From DAISJM01 sp036821485 (lineage in GTDB: Bacteria > Verrucomicrobiota > Kiritimatiellia > CAIQIC01 > JAGNIJ01), in NCBI GenBank assembly GCA_036821485.1, contig DAISJM010000065.1:1-14381 (forward strand): a DNA stretch of 14,381 nucleotides, in the 5' to 3' direction. The position numbers and the translations under genes were made by a program. This document shows, in pieces, positions 6,834 to 13,868 of the stretch (its first letter is position 1; every line of letters starts with the position of its first letter). The notes under the pieces are model-generated. The model saw only the letters and a list, made by a program, of their open reading frames with translations. It was not told the origin of the DNA and ran no database searches.

Positions 6834-8285
6834 ATGGGCGTTCCTCTAAAAGTGCTGGTGGTGGAGGATTCGGAGAACGATGCGTTGCTCGTCTTGAACG
6901 AGCTGAAACGCAGCGGATTTGATCCGCATTCGAAGAGGGTGGAGACGGCGGACATGCTGCAGAGCGCCCTCCGGGAGAAGCCGTGGGACGTGGTGATTTC
7001 CGACTACTCGTTGCCCGGGTTCACGGGCATGGCGGCACTGCGCATGATCAGGGACGGCGGAAACGATCTGCCGGTAATTCTTGTATCCGGAGCGATCGGC
7101 GAAGCGTTGGCGGTGGATGCGATGAGGGCGGGCGCCAACGACTATGTCATGAAGGACAATCTCGTGCGGCTGGGACCGGCGGTCCAGCGCGAGTTGAGGG
7201 AAGCCGAAGGCCGGCGCCAGCGTCGCGCGTTGGAGCAGCGACTTCGGTTCACGCAATTCTCCGTGGATCATGCTGCCGAATGCATTCTGTGGATTCGTCC
7301 GGACGCGAGCTTTGCCAGTGTGAATGACGCGGTGTGTGCGGCGCTGGGCTATACGCGGGACGAATTGCTACAGATGAAGATGGGGGACATTGACGTCCGA
7401 TTTCGCGAGGACGCATGGGCCGCGCACTGGCTGAACCTCCGGGAGCTGGGAACGCTGACGTTTGAATCCATGCATCTCACCCACGATGGACGCTCGATCC
7501 CCGTGGAAATCAACGCCAACTACCTGGTTATGGATGGCGAGGAGTTCAACGTGGCCTTTGTACGCGACATCAGCGAGCGCAAGGAGATGGAAGGCAAATT
7601 ACGCGAAGCGGAGAGGTTGCAGTTGATCGGGCACCTGGTGCTGGGGGTGGCTCACGAGGTCAGGAATCCGCTCAATTGCATCATGGCTGTTGCGGAGGCC
7701 TTGCAGGAGGAACTTGGGGAAAGTCCGTCGTACAAGCTCTATGTACGTCACATCCGGGAGCAGGTGGATCGTCTGGCTGAGCTTGTCCGTGACCTGCTCG
7801 ACATGGGTAAGCCCCTGGACCCCGAACGCATGCATCGCGACTCACTGCCGAACGTCCTGAGTTTGGCATTGGCGCTATGGAAGGAAGGTTGGAGGGGTGG
7901 GCCGGTGGCGGTGACGTTTGAGCAGCCGGACCCGGCGGAGGGTCTCGATGTTGTGGCGGACAGTGCGCGGTTGCAGCAGGTATTCATCAACCTGCTGGAC
8001 AATGCCGCGCAGCATGCCCCCGAGGGTTCGGAGATTGGCGTCGAGGTGGGAGCGGGTTCCGACGGCATGCTTTCCGTTCGCATCAGCGACGAGGGGGGCG
8101 GCATGCCCAACGACGTGCTGCAGCGCATTCCTGAACCTTTCTTTACAACGCGAAAAGGCGGCACGGGGCTTGGGCTGTGCATCGTTCAGCGGGTCATCAG
8201 AGATCACGGCGGTGATGTGGTGTTTCGAAACAACAGTCCGCGGCCAGGGTGCACGGTGGAGGTTCGGTTGCCGCAAGCCAGTTGA
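6834..8285 (+). CDS. Receiver-PAS-histidine kinase
   Basis: This soluble 483-residue protein has a receiver (1-122; D57 in ISDYSLP, K107) closely matching the receiver at 5209-6357, including SGAIGE and NDYVMKDNLVRL. A PAS domain follows (about 137-250: WIRPDASFASVNDAV through FVRDISERK). The HisKA domain has H274 in GVAHEVRNPL. The ATPase has N386 and N390, DEGGG at 419-423, EPFFTT at 434-439 and GTGLGL at 443-448. The kinase is intact. It appears to be a duplicate of the upstream receiver-kinase with a PAS domain gained here or lost there. GGAGGGGG at 6820-6827, six bases before ATG 6834, selects this start. The frame is open back to a GTG at 6816, but that codon overlaps no better signal. 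It precedes the sigma-54 activator by 14 bases, so it is the best-placed direct donor for it. Confidence 0.9.
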   Translation: MGVPLKVLVVEDSENDALLVLNELKRSGFDPHSKRVETADMLQSALREKPWDVVISDYSLPGFTGMAALRMIRDGGNDLPVILVSGAIGEALAVDAMRAGANDYVMKDNLVRLGPAVQRELREAEGRRQRRALEQRLRFTQFSVDHAAECILWIRPDASFASVNDAVCAALGYTRDELLQMKMGDIDVRFREDAWAAHWLNLRELGTLTFESMHLTHDGRSIPVEINANYLVMDGEEFNVAFVRDISERKEMEGKLREAERLQLIGHLVLGVAHEVRNPLNCIMAVAEALQEELGESPSYKLYVRHIREQVDRLAELVRDLLDMGKPLDPERMHRDSLPNVLSLALALWKEGWRGGPVAVTFEQPDPAEGLDVVADSARLQQVFINLLDNAAQHAPEGSEIGVEVGAGSDGMLSVRISDEGGGMPNDVLQRIPEPFFTTRKGGTGLGLCIVQRVIRDHGGDVVFRNNSPRPGCTVEVRLPQAS

Positions 8286-8299
8286 AGAGGAAGATGAAC

Positions 8300-9628
8300 A
8301 TGAAAACCAACATTCTTCTGGTGGATGATGAACCTGCGACGCAGTTCGGGTTCACCCGTTATCTCACCAAGGCGGGGTATGACATCCGTTGTGTCTCCAC
8401 GTTGGCGGAAGCCCGGGACGAGATATCCAACAAGAGGTATGATGCGATCCTGCTGGATATGAACCTGCCGGATGGCAACGGGATCGATTGGGTGAGTGAG
8501 TTGAGGCAGACGCAGCCCACGCTGGCGATTGTGGTCATCACGGGACACGGCGACATTCCCGTGGCAGTGGAGGCCATGCGGCGTGGTGCTGACCAGTTCC
8601 TGACCAAGCCCGTGAACATGAAGGATCTGGAAGTCTACCTTCGCAAGGGGCTTGAACTCCAGACGCTGCGTCGCGGACAGATAGCCCGTCACCGATTGGC
8701 GAAGACCCGCGAACCCTATTTTGGCCACAGTGCGCCGGTCAAGAAGATGCTGGATCTCGCGACGGCGGCGTCGAAGAACAACTCCCCGGTGTTGTTGTTT
8801 GGCGAGACCGGCGCGGGAAAGGGAGTGCTCGCAAGATGGATCTATGAGCAAGGCGTGAGGGAGCAGGCCCCGTATGTCGAAGTGAACTGCTCCAGTCTGC
8901 GCGGTGAGCTGCTGGCCAGCGAGCTCTTTGGTCATGCCAAGGGCGCTTTCACATCGGCCGTGGACGACAAGCAGGGATTGATCGACGTGGCAGACGGCGG
9001 CGTACTCTTCCTCGATGAGATCGGCGACATGGACATCACCGTGCAGGCGCAATTCCTGAAGGTGATTGAGGAGAAACACTACCGGCGAGTGGGCGAGGTG
9101 AAGACGCGCGCCAGCGATTTCCGCCTGATCTGCGCGACGAATCACGATCTGGAGACGCAGAGCCGCGAAGGCAAGTTCCGGCGCGATCTTTATTATCGCA
9201 TCAATATGTTCCCGATCGAAGTTCCGGCGCTGCGCGAAATCCGGGAGGATATTCCGGGTTTGGTCCGGTATCTGCTCAAGACCATCGCCTCCCATGACGT
9301 GGAAGTTTCACCCGAGGTGATGAACCTGCTGGTGGGTTATGGGTGGCCGGGAAACGTCAGAGAATTGCGCAACGTGCTGGAGCGGGCTCTTCTTCTTGCG
9401 CGTGGCAGTCCACTGGCGCTCTCACATTTTCCGGGCATCGGGCTGAATGCCGGATACATGCCGCCCGACAGCCTGAATCTCGCGCGGCAGGAAGAGATCA
9501 GGATCCGCGCCGCCATGCAGAAATTCGACGGCGACACCAAGAAGGCTGCCGCCGCGCTGGGCATTTCCCGGGCAACGATCTACCGCCGACTGAAAGAGAT
9601 GAAGATCGCAGAGCCCGTAAAGGACTAG
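8300..9628 (+). CDS. NtrC-family sigma-54-dependent response regulator
   Basis: This 442-residue enhancer-binding protein has a receiver (1-118: acidic D9, D10 and E11; phosphoacceptor D53; K103 in FLTKPV). The AAA+ domain (about 140-375) has Walker A GETGAGKG at 168-175 and Walker B VLFLDE at 235-240. The sigma-54-contacting loop is GAFTSA at 215-220 instead of the usual GAFTGA. RRDLYYRINMFPIEVPALRE at 294-313 and GYGWPGNVRELRN at 346-358 are the usual sensor motifs. A Fis-type helix-turn-helix occupies about 413-434 (KKAAAALGISRATIYRRLK). It would bind upstream sites and use ATP to open sigma-54 promoters, three of which lie in this window. GAGGA eight bases before ATG 8300 supports this start over ATG 8294, whose spacing is only three bases. 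It is the last gene of the run from 2560. Confidence 0.93.
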   Translation: MKTNILLVDDEPATQFGFTRYLTKAGYDIRCVSTLAEARDEISNKRYDAILLDMNLPDGNGIDWVSELRQTQPTLAIVVITGHGDIPVAVEAMRRGADQFLTKPVNMKDLEVYLRKGLELQTLRRGQIARHRLAKTREPYFGHSAPVKKMLDLATAASKNNSPVLLFGETGAGKGVLARWIYEQGVREQAPYVEVNCSSLRGELLASELFGHAKGAFTSAVDDKQGLIDVADGGVLFLDEIGDMDITVQAQFLKVIEEKHYRRVGEVKTRASDFRLICATNHDLETQSREGKFRRDLYYRINMFPIEVPALREIREDIPGLVRYLLKTIASHDVEVSPEVMNLLVGYGWPGNVRELRNVLERALLLARGSPLALSHFPGIGLNAGYMPPDSLNLARQEEIRIRAAMQKFDGDTKKAAAALGISRATIYRRLKEMKIAEPVKD

Positions 9629-9643
9629 CTTCCCGATACGTCC

Positions 9644-9669
9644 TTCTCATCCGGAGACTCCCTGTCTCA
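9644..9669. promoter_or_regulatory. Candidate activator (UAS) site for the 9788 operon
   Basis: TTCTCA-TCC-GGAGAC at 9644-9658 matches 11 of 12 specified positions of the TTCTCA-N3-TGAGAC dyad repeated at 2497-2511 and 2518-2532. A half site, GTCTCA (9664-9669), lies 20 bases downstream of the first half. GAGAC-TCCCT-GTCTC (9654-9668) also forms a 5-bp inverted repeat. The site is centred about 118 bases before the predicted sigma-54 start near 9770, a standard enhancer distance. The helix-turn-helix protein encoded immediately upstream is the natural candidate to bind it. The hairpin lacks a T-run, so a terminator reading is weaker. Confidence 0.55.
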
Positions 9670-9714
9670 TTGTGTCGTCCGCCTCCAGTAACGCGCTGTT
9701 TGCAACATGCTGTA

Positions 9715-9727
9715 AATCAACATGTTA
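9715..9727 (+). promoter_or_regulatory. IHF-consensus site between activator site and promoter
   Basis: AATCAACATGTTA fits the IHF consensus WATCAANNNNTTR at every specified position. It lies between the putative enhancer (9644-9658) and the -24/-12 element (9744-9759), where IHF bending is classically needed at sigma-54 promoters. It overlaps AACATG-N11-CATGTT (9704-9726), an inverted repeat that could instead be a separate operator. Whether this organism has an IHF with the enterobacterial specificity is unknown. Confidence 0.45.
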
Positions 9728-9743
9728 CATGATTACTCGCATC

Positions 9744-9759
9744 TGGCACGCGGTAAGCA
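9744..9759 (+). promoter_or_regulatory. Sigma-54 (-24/-12) promoter candidate for the 9788-13010 operon
   Basis: TGGCACGcggtAAGCA has a perfect -24 box and GC exactly 10 bases after GG (GG 9745-9746, GC 9757-9758). It matches 10 of 12 consensus positions. Transcription would start near 9770, giving a short leader with the GAGGGAGGGG ribosome binding region before ATG 9788. Enhancer-like and IHF-like sites precede it. Confidence 0.7.
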
Positions 9760-9787
9760 TACCAACAGGCAGCAGAGGGAGGGGTGT

Positions 9788-11083
9788 ATGCAGGGGGCTT
9801 CAAGTTCAGGTGGCGAGAAGAAGCGTGCGGAAGGGCAGTTGAGTATCAGTTCCGTCGGGGTGCGTCTTCACTTCGACATCGCGCTGGTTCTGATCACCAT
9901 CATTCCCCTGCTGGTGTTCATTTTTCTCGTGATGGGAGGTTACGTCACGTTCAAACCGGGTCGGGGTGTCTATGAACCCGTGGCTGTGCTGCTCATTGCG
10001 CTGGTGGGTCTCGGCTATGCATTGCTGATGCGTTACCCGATCACGATGATGAAACTCCGAAGGTATGTGGAGGACATGGCCGCCGGTGTCTTTCCGGAGT
10101 CGGTGCATCTTGAACAAGAAGAGACGGACCTGCGGTCGATCGAGGCCGGCATGAACAGGATCCTCGAGCGGCTCAAGGCCAAGGTTGATGCGATGGCCAT
10201 GGAGCAGGCGAAGCTCGAGAAGCAACTTTGCAAGGCGCAGAAGCTCGAATCCATCGGGGCGTTGGCGTCGGGCATTGCGCACGAGATCAACACGCCGATT
10301 CAGTTTGTCGGCGACAACACCCGTTTTCTTTCCGATGCCTGCGCGGGTCTCTTGAAGCTGCTTGAGATACAGCGAAGGTTGAACGCGGTGGCCCCGTCGG
10401 AATACGGCAGCGTGCTGGCGGAGATACAGAAGGTGGAGAGTGAGATCGATTTGCCGTTCCTGGAGGCGGAGATTCCAACGGCCATCAGTCAGTCACTGGA
10501 CGGGTTGTCCCACGTGGCAGAGATATCGCGGGCACTGAAGGATTTCGCACGCGTGGTGAGCGACGACGAGATGAAGGCGACCGATCTGAACCGCGCGATT
10601 CAGAGTTCCGTGACGCTGACGCGCAACGAATGGAAATACGTGGCCGAACTGACGTGCGACCTCGATCCTGCGCTGCCGCTGGTTCCCTGCTTTGCCGGGG
10701 ACATCAAGCAGGTACTGATCAATTTGATTGTCAATGCGGCCCACGCCGTGGGGGAAGTGGTGGGAGATGGGAGCCGGGGTAAGGGGCAGATCGCCATTCG
10801 TGCACGCTGCGAGGCGGGTGCGGCTGTGGTGTCGATCCGCGACAGTGGCCCGGGCATTCCTGAGGCGGTCCGTAATCGGATATTCGAGCCATTCTTCACA
10901 ACGAAGAAGGGTGGGAAGGGATCGGGGCAGGGGTTGGCCATAGCGAGTTCGCTGATCGTTGGCCGGCACGGGGGACAGCTTTCGTTTGACACGGAATTGG
11001 GCAAAGGGACGGAGTTCACGATTCGTCTTCCCATCCGGAGTGGGGCGCCCGTGTGCTGTGATGCAGGCGGAGGCGTGCGATGA
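9788..11083 (+). CDS. Two-TM membrane histidine kinase
   Basis: This 431-residue kinase has a short cytoplasmic start and membrane helices at about 29-51 and 64-82, with only some 12 residues between them. There is almost no extracytoplasmic sensor. A HAMP-like segment and coiled coil (about 83-155) follow. The DHp domain has H165 in SGIAHEINTPIQFVGDN, a kinase subclass I recognise by its INTPIQ-VGDN-RFL sequence. The DHp includes a long insert (about 180-235). The ATPase carries N312 and N316, DSGPG at 352-356, FEPFFTTKK at 366-374, and G-K-G-S-G-Q-G-L at 376-383 in place of the usual GTGLGL. With no sensor domain, the signal may be membrane state or a partner protein. A GAGGGAGGGG ribosome binding region fixes ATG 9788; the frame is open back to 9722, but that would place the promoter inside the gene. 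It overlaps the next gene by 4 bases. Confidence 0.9.
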   Translation: MQGASSSGGEKKRAEGQLSISSVGVRLHFDIALVLITIIPLLVFIFLVMGGYVTFKPGRGVYEPVAVLLIALVGLGYALLMRYPITMMKLRRYVEDMAAGVFPESVHLEQEETDLRSIEAGMNRILERLKAKVDAMAMEQAKLEKQLCKAQKLESIGALASGIAHEINTPIQFVGDNTRFLSDACAGLLKLLEIQRRLNAVAPSEYGSVLAEIQKVESEIDLPFLEAEIPTAISQSLDGLSHVAEISRALKDFARVVSDDEMKATDLNRAIQSSVTLTRNEWKYVAELTCDLDPALPLVPCFAGDIKQVLINLIVNAAHAVGEVVGDGSRGKGQIAIRARCEAGAAVVSIRDSGPGIPEAVRNRIFEPFFTTKKGGKGSGQGLAIASSLIVGRHGGQLSFDTELGKGTEFTIRLPIRSGAPVCCDAGGGVR

Positions 11084-12237
11084 GTCTGTCGGCCCGCCAT
11101 AGAGTGCTCTTTGTTGATGACGATCCCAGTGTGCTTGCGGGGGCCAGGCGGGTTATGCATGATCTGCGCCAACAATGGGAGTTTCTCAGCGCCGCCAGTG
11201 GTCAGGAAGCCCTTAGCCTGTTGGAGCAGGCGCCGTGCGACTTGATCATCACGGATATGCAGATGCCCGGCATGGACGGTGTCGAGCTGCTGTCGCAGGT
11301 GCTTTCCCGGTTCCCCTCCACGGTTCGCTTTGCGTTGTCGGGTTATGCCGATCGCGCGATCCTGCTCAAGTCGGTTGGGCTGTCGCATCAATTTCTGGCC
11401 AAGCCCTGTCCCGCGGAGTCCTTGAAGCGGGCCATCTCGCACACACTGCAATTCAAGAAGTACCTGCCTGGCACGCATGAGCAGGCGATGGTTTCGGCGA
11501 CGGAAACGCTGCCGGTATTGCCGGATACGTTCAGGGCTTTCCAGAAAGCGCTCCGCGTTTCGCGTGCCGATGTGGAGGGCGTGGCGACCGTGGTTGCGTC
11601 CGACGTTTGCCTGGCAGCCAAGGTGTTGCACCTGGCGAGTTGGGCATCGCTGGATTTTCGCGAAAGTGCGCGGAATATCCGTCAGGCCGTGGGCGTGCTG
11701 GGAACGGAACTTCTGCACAGTGTGTTGTTCTCTGCCCATGCATTCAGGGCGATGGACGCGGATACAGCCAGCCTGTTTCCTGTCAGTAATTGGAACCAGC
11801 ATGCGACGGCCGTGGCGGCACTGTCGGTGCAGATTGCGAGGGAAGGCGGAGCGAGTGCGGAAGGAGTTCAGGAGGCCGGCACAGCGGGGCTTCTGCATGA
11901 CATTGGACGACGCATATTGATGGGGGGCTATCCAGCGACTTACGCGGGGATCTGTGCGGCAAGTTGTGCCGACGAGACCTCCATCACGCAGACAGAGAGC
12001 GAGGTGCTGGGCGTTACCCACGCGGAATTGGGTGCGGCGTTGATGGTGCTTTGGGGTGTGCCGAGTCATGTGGCGGATGCGGTGGCTTTTCATCATGAGC
12101 CGGAGCGGTGTCCCGGTGAAGATTCCATCGTATTGCGTGCGGTGTGCGAGGCGGAGCGACTAGTTGCGGAAGAGGGCGATGCCGGTGAGGGGTGTACAAG
12201 GGCCGAGGTGTGTGTGCCGGCAGGAGGTGTGTCATGA
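11080..12237 (+). CDS. Receiver-HDOD response regulator
   Basis: This 385-residue protein has a receiver (1-125) with acidic D13 and D14, phosphoacceptor D59 in IITDMQMPGMDG, and K108 in QFLAKPC. An HDOD domain (about 140-345) follows. Its core shows LPVLPDTF at 144-151, a LLHDIG motif (H273, D274), and THAELGAALMVLWGVPSHVADAVAFHHEP at 313-341, with the paired histidines H338 and H339. HDOD proteins are HD-fold relatives that generally act as non-catalytic signalling modules; whether this one retains phosphodiesterase activity is not evident. It overlaps its neighbours by 4 bases on both sides, so it is translationally coupled to the kinase at 9788, its likely donor, and to the receiver-DHp gene. 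The C-terminal 35 residues are low-complexity. Confidence 0.9.
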   Translation: MSLSARHRVLFVDDDPSVLAGARRVMHDLRQQWEFLSAASGQEALSLLEQAPCDLIITDMQMPGMDGVELLSQVLSRFPSTVRFALSGYADRAILLKSVGLSHQFLAKPCPAESLKRAISHTLQFKKYLPGTHEQAMVSATETLPVLPDTFRAFQKALRVSRADVEGVATVVASDVCLAAKVLHLASWASLDFRESARNIRQAVGVLGTELLHSVLFSAHAFRAMDADTASLFPVSNWNQHATAVAALSVQIAREGGASAEGVQEAGTAGLLHDIGRRILMGGYPATYAGICAASCADETSITQTESEVLGVTHAELGAALMVLWGVPSHVADAVAFHHEPERCPGEDSIVLRAVCEAERLVAEEGDAGEGCTRAEVCVPAGGVS

Positions 12238-13010
12238 TCGAAACATGTTTCAAAACCGAAGAGACGCGTGTCGAGACCCGAGCTGATGGACAGAAGGTTC
12301 TTCAGCTTCTCCTTGTCGACGATGATGCAGGCTTCAGGCAGGGCATGCGTCGGCTGCTGCACGGCATGCGGGATCGTCTGGCCTGCACGGTTCTGGAGGC
12401 GCCGGACGGCATGCATGCGATGGATCTGTTGCGGCGGGAGCGCGTGGACTGTGTATTGCTGGACAATCGCATGCCGGGTGGAAATGGCTTGGAGTGGCTG
12501 GGCAGGATGTTGGATGGTCACGAGAATCTGCCGGTGGTGATGGTGACCGGGGAGGGGGATGAGGAGACCGCGGTTGCGGCCCTGAAGAGTGGAGCAATGG
12601 ACTACCTCGTGAAGGGCTCGATCACCCCCGAGACGCTTTATCGGTCTGTCATGAACGCGGTGGAGAAGATTCGCATGAGGCTGGCCATTGAGGAGCAGCG
12701 ACAGGCGTTGCTCCAAGCCGAACGCGAACGCGTGATGATTCAGAGCATCGGGGCGGCTTGCCATCACCTCGGTCAACCGGCCACGACGCTCACCTGTTGC
12801 CTCGAACTCTTGAAGGTGCATTGTGCGCAGCCCGAAGCCAAGTCGATGCTCAATGAATGCGCAAAGGCAGCCGAAGAACTTGGCGAGATCATCCATCAAC
12901 TTCAGCATGTGTGTGAATACAGAACCGTCGCGTATCACCCGGATACGACCGCGTCATCCGATGGCTCCAGCACGAGGCCGGATGACGCCATCATCGACAT
13001 AACCGCCTGA
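12234..13010 (+). CDS. Receiver-DHp protein lacking an ATPase domain (candidate phosphotransfer protein)
   Basis: This 258-residue protein has a receiver at about 20-145: LLLVDDDAGFR, phosphoacceptor D77 in VLLDNRMPGGNG, T105, and K127 in DYLVKGS. A coiled coil (about 146-168) follows. Next comes a two-helix segment beginning SIGAACHHLGQPATTLTCCL at 171-190. CHHLGQP has the H-x-L-x-x-P layout of a histidine kinase H-box, with H177 aligned to the phosphoacceptor. The second helix ends near 230, then a disordered tail runs to the stop. No N, G1, F or G2 box follows, so it cannot autophosphorylate. Such a domain could relay phosphate like Spo0B, dimerise, or borrow a partner kinase's ATPase domain. 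GGAGGTG before ATG 12234 and the ATGA overlap fix the start; an in-frame ATG at 12192 would add 14 unlikely residues. Confidence 0.82.
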   Translation: MIETCFKTEETRVETRADGQKVLQLLLVDDDAGFRQGMRRLLHGMRDRLACTVLEAPDGMHAMDLLRRERVDCVLLDNRMPGGNGLEWLGRMLDGHENLPVVMVTGEGDEETAVAALKSGAMDYLVKGSITPETLYRSVMNAVEKIRMRLAIEEQRQALLQAERERVMIQSIGAACHHLGQPATTLTCCLELLKVHCAQPEAKSMLNECAKAAEELGEIIHQLQHVCEYRTVAYHPDTTASSDGSSTRPDDAIIDITA

Positions 13011-13124
13011 GTGGAAACTCGCCGTCATCCCCCGATTCGTCAGTGTGTTCCTCTGTCTTCTTTCGCCCGTCTCAGGATGCAAATTCCCATCGCATTGTGA
13101 TGATGATAATGGAGACCGCAATAG

Positions 13125-13155
13125 TCACAACACTCTGATTAGCAATATGTTGTGA
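13125..13155. promoter_or_regulatory. Inverted repeat upstream of the transglutaminase-like gene
   Basis: TCACAACA (13125-13132) and TGTTGTGA (13148-13155) are perfect 8-bp inverted arms around 15 bases, ending about 15 bases before a weak -24/-12 candidate. This layout suits a repressor or activator site. Within it, 13142-13159 resembles 9702-9719 at 14 of 18 positions, with all four differences transitions. The rest of 13011-13214 shows only half-site matches to the TTCTCA-N3-TGAGAC motif: GTCTCA at 13069 and GGAGAC at 13111. Confidence 0.45.
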
Positions 13156-13169
13156 ATTACACCATGCTT

Positions 13170-13185
13170 CGGCATGGCGTGTGCA
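13170..13185 (+). promoter_or_regulatory. Weak sigma-54 promoter candidate
   Basis: CGGCATGgcgtGTGCA keeps the invariant GG (13171-13172), ten bases, then GC (13183-13184), and matches 9 of 12 consensus positions. The start site would be near 13196, just before the ribosome binding sequence of the next gene. It overlaps a small perfect hairpin, CCATGC-TTCG-GCATGG (13162-13177). If the promoter is real the hairpin is not transcribed, so the two readings compete. Confidence 0.4.
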
Positions 13186-13214
13186 TAAGGGTGTGTTGGA
13201 GACGGGAGATGCAC

Positions 13215-13814
13215 ATGAGCAACAGAGCGACAGGACGGGCAATGAAGAGAGCGGTGGTGGTGACGCTCGTGCTGCTTCTGTCGGTCTCCGGTGCTTGGGC
13301 GGGAGCGGCCAAGCCGGCCAAGAAGTCATGGTTCAAGCGGGCATTTGAGCGACCTACGTGGGACGAGGTGGCGGCGCAATGTGTCACCCCCCAAGACGTT
13401 TGCAGACTGGTTGAGCGGTATGTGGTGTATCGGACAGAAGACGTGGACACGTGGTACTCGGCGAAGGAAACATGGGCAGCGGGCCGTGGCGATTGCGAGG
13501 ACTTTGCAGTAGTGATCGAGCAGCTTTGTCACGACCTTGGCTTTGACGTGTCGGTTGCGCTCTACTTTCCGGCCGGTGGTCGCGGCGAGGGTCATGCGGT
13601 GGCGGTGGGCACGTGGCAGGGCCAGCTCTGGATGTCCAGCCTGGGTTCGTATGAGAAGGTGGACTCCATGGATGAGGTAAGGGAGCGGGTTGCCCGCATG
13701 ATGGAGTGTGATGACGAAGAGGTCTGGTCTTCCCGTCTGAATCACGAGGACGTACAGCGCTTTGTAGCCCGCAGCACGGTGGGTGGAGCGGGCACGGCCG
13801 TGGCGGGTTGGTAG
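13215..13814 (+). CDS. Secreted transglutaminase-like (cysteine protease fold) protein
   Basis: This 199-residue protein has a signal peptide: a basic start, a hydrophobic run at about 13-27, and probable cleavage after the A-W-A near residue 29. The mature domain has WAAGRGDCEDFAVVIEQLC at 88-105, the transglutaminase-like nucleophile motif with C94, and GEGHAVAVG at 125-133 with H127. The usual third catalytic Asp is not evident after the histidine; QLWMSSLGSY (137-146) offers Ser or Gln there. It is therefore either a variant catalytic site or a non-enzymatic domain. It resembles short bacterial transglutaminase-like proteins that act on envelope or exported proteins. GGGAG six bases before ATG 13215 is the best ribosome binding site. 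ATG 13209 and ATG 13242 (MKRAVVV) are alternatives, and a frame back to 13152 would cross the putative promoter. Confidence 0.78.
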   Translation: MSNRATGRAMKRAVVVTLVLLLSVSGAWAGAAKPAKKSWFKRAFERPTWDEVAAQCVTPQDVCRLVERYVVYRTEDVDTWYSAKETWAAGRGDCEDFAVVIEQLCHDLGFDVSVALYFPAGGRGEGHAVAVGTWQGQLWMSSLGSYEKVDSMDEVRERVARMMECDDEEVWSSRLNHEDVQRFVARSTVGGAGTAVAGW

Positions 13815-13868
13815 GCCGCACTGGCTTTTCTTCCTCTATTCTCGTCTACTTCAATCTTTTCCGGACTG

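Noticed and set aside
9654..9668. GAGAC-TCCCT-GTCTC as terminator of the activator gene
   Set aside because: The stem is 5 bp and is followed by ATTGTG rather than a T-run. It is better explained as part of the repeated TTCTCA/GAGAC activator motif.
13162..13177. CCATGC-TTCG-GCATGG as an RNA regulatory hairpin
   Set aside because: It is a perfect tetraloop hairpin but only 6 bp. It overlaps the -24 box of a sigma-54 candidate whose start would lie downstream, so it may never be transcribed. Kept only as a competing reading.
13152..13214. Upstream start (13152) for the transglutaminase-like protein
   Set aside because: It adds an Arg/Cys-rich stretch before a good signal peptide and runs through an inverted repeat and a promoter candidate. 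Starts at 13209-13242 have ribosome binding signals and a normal signal peptide.
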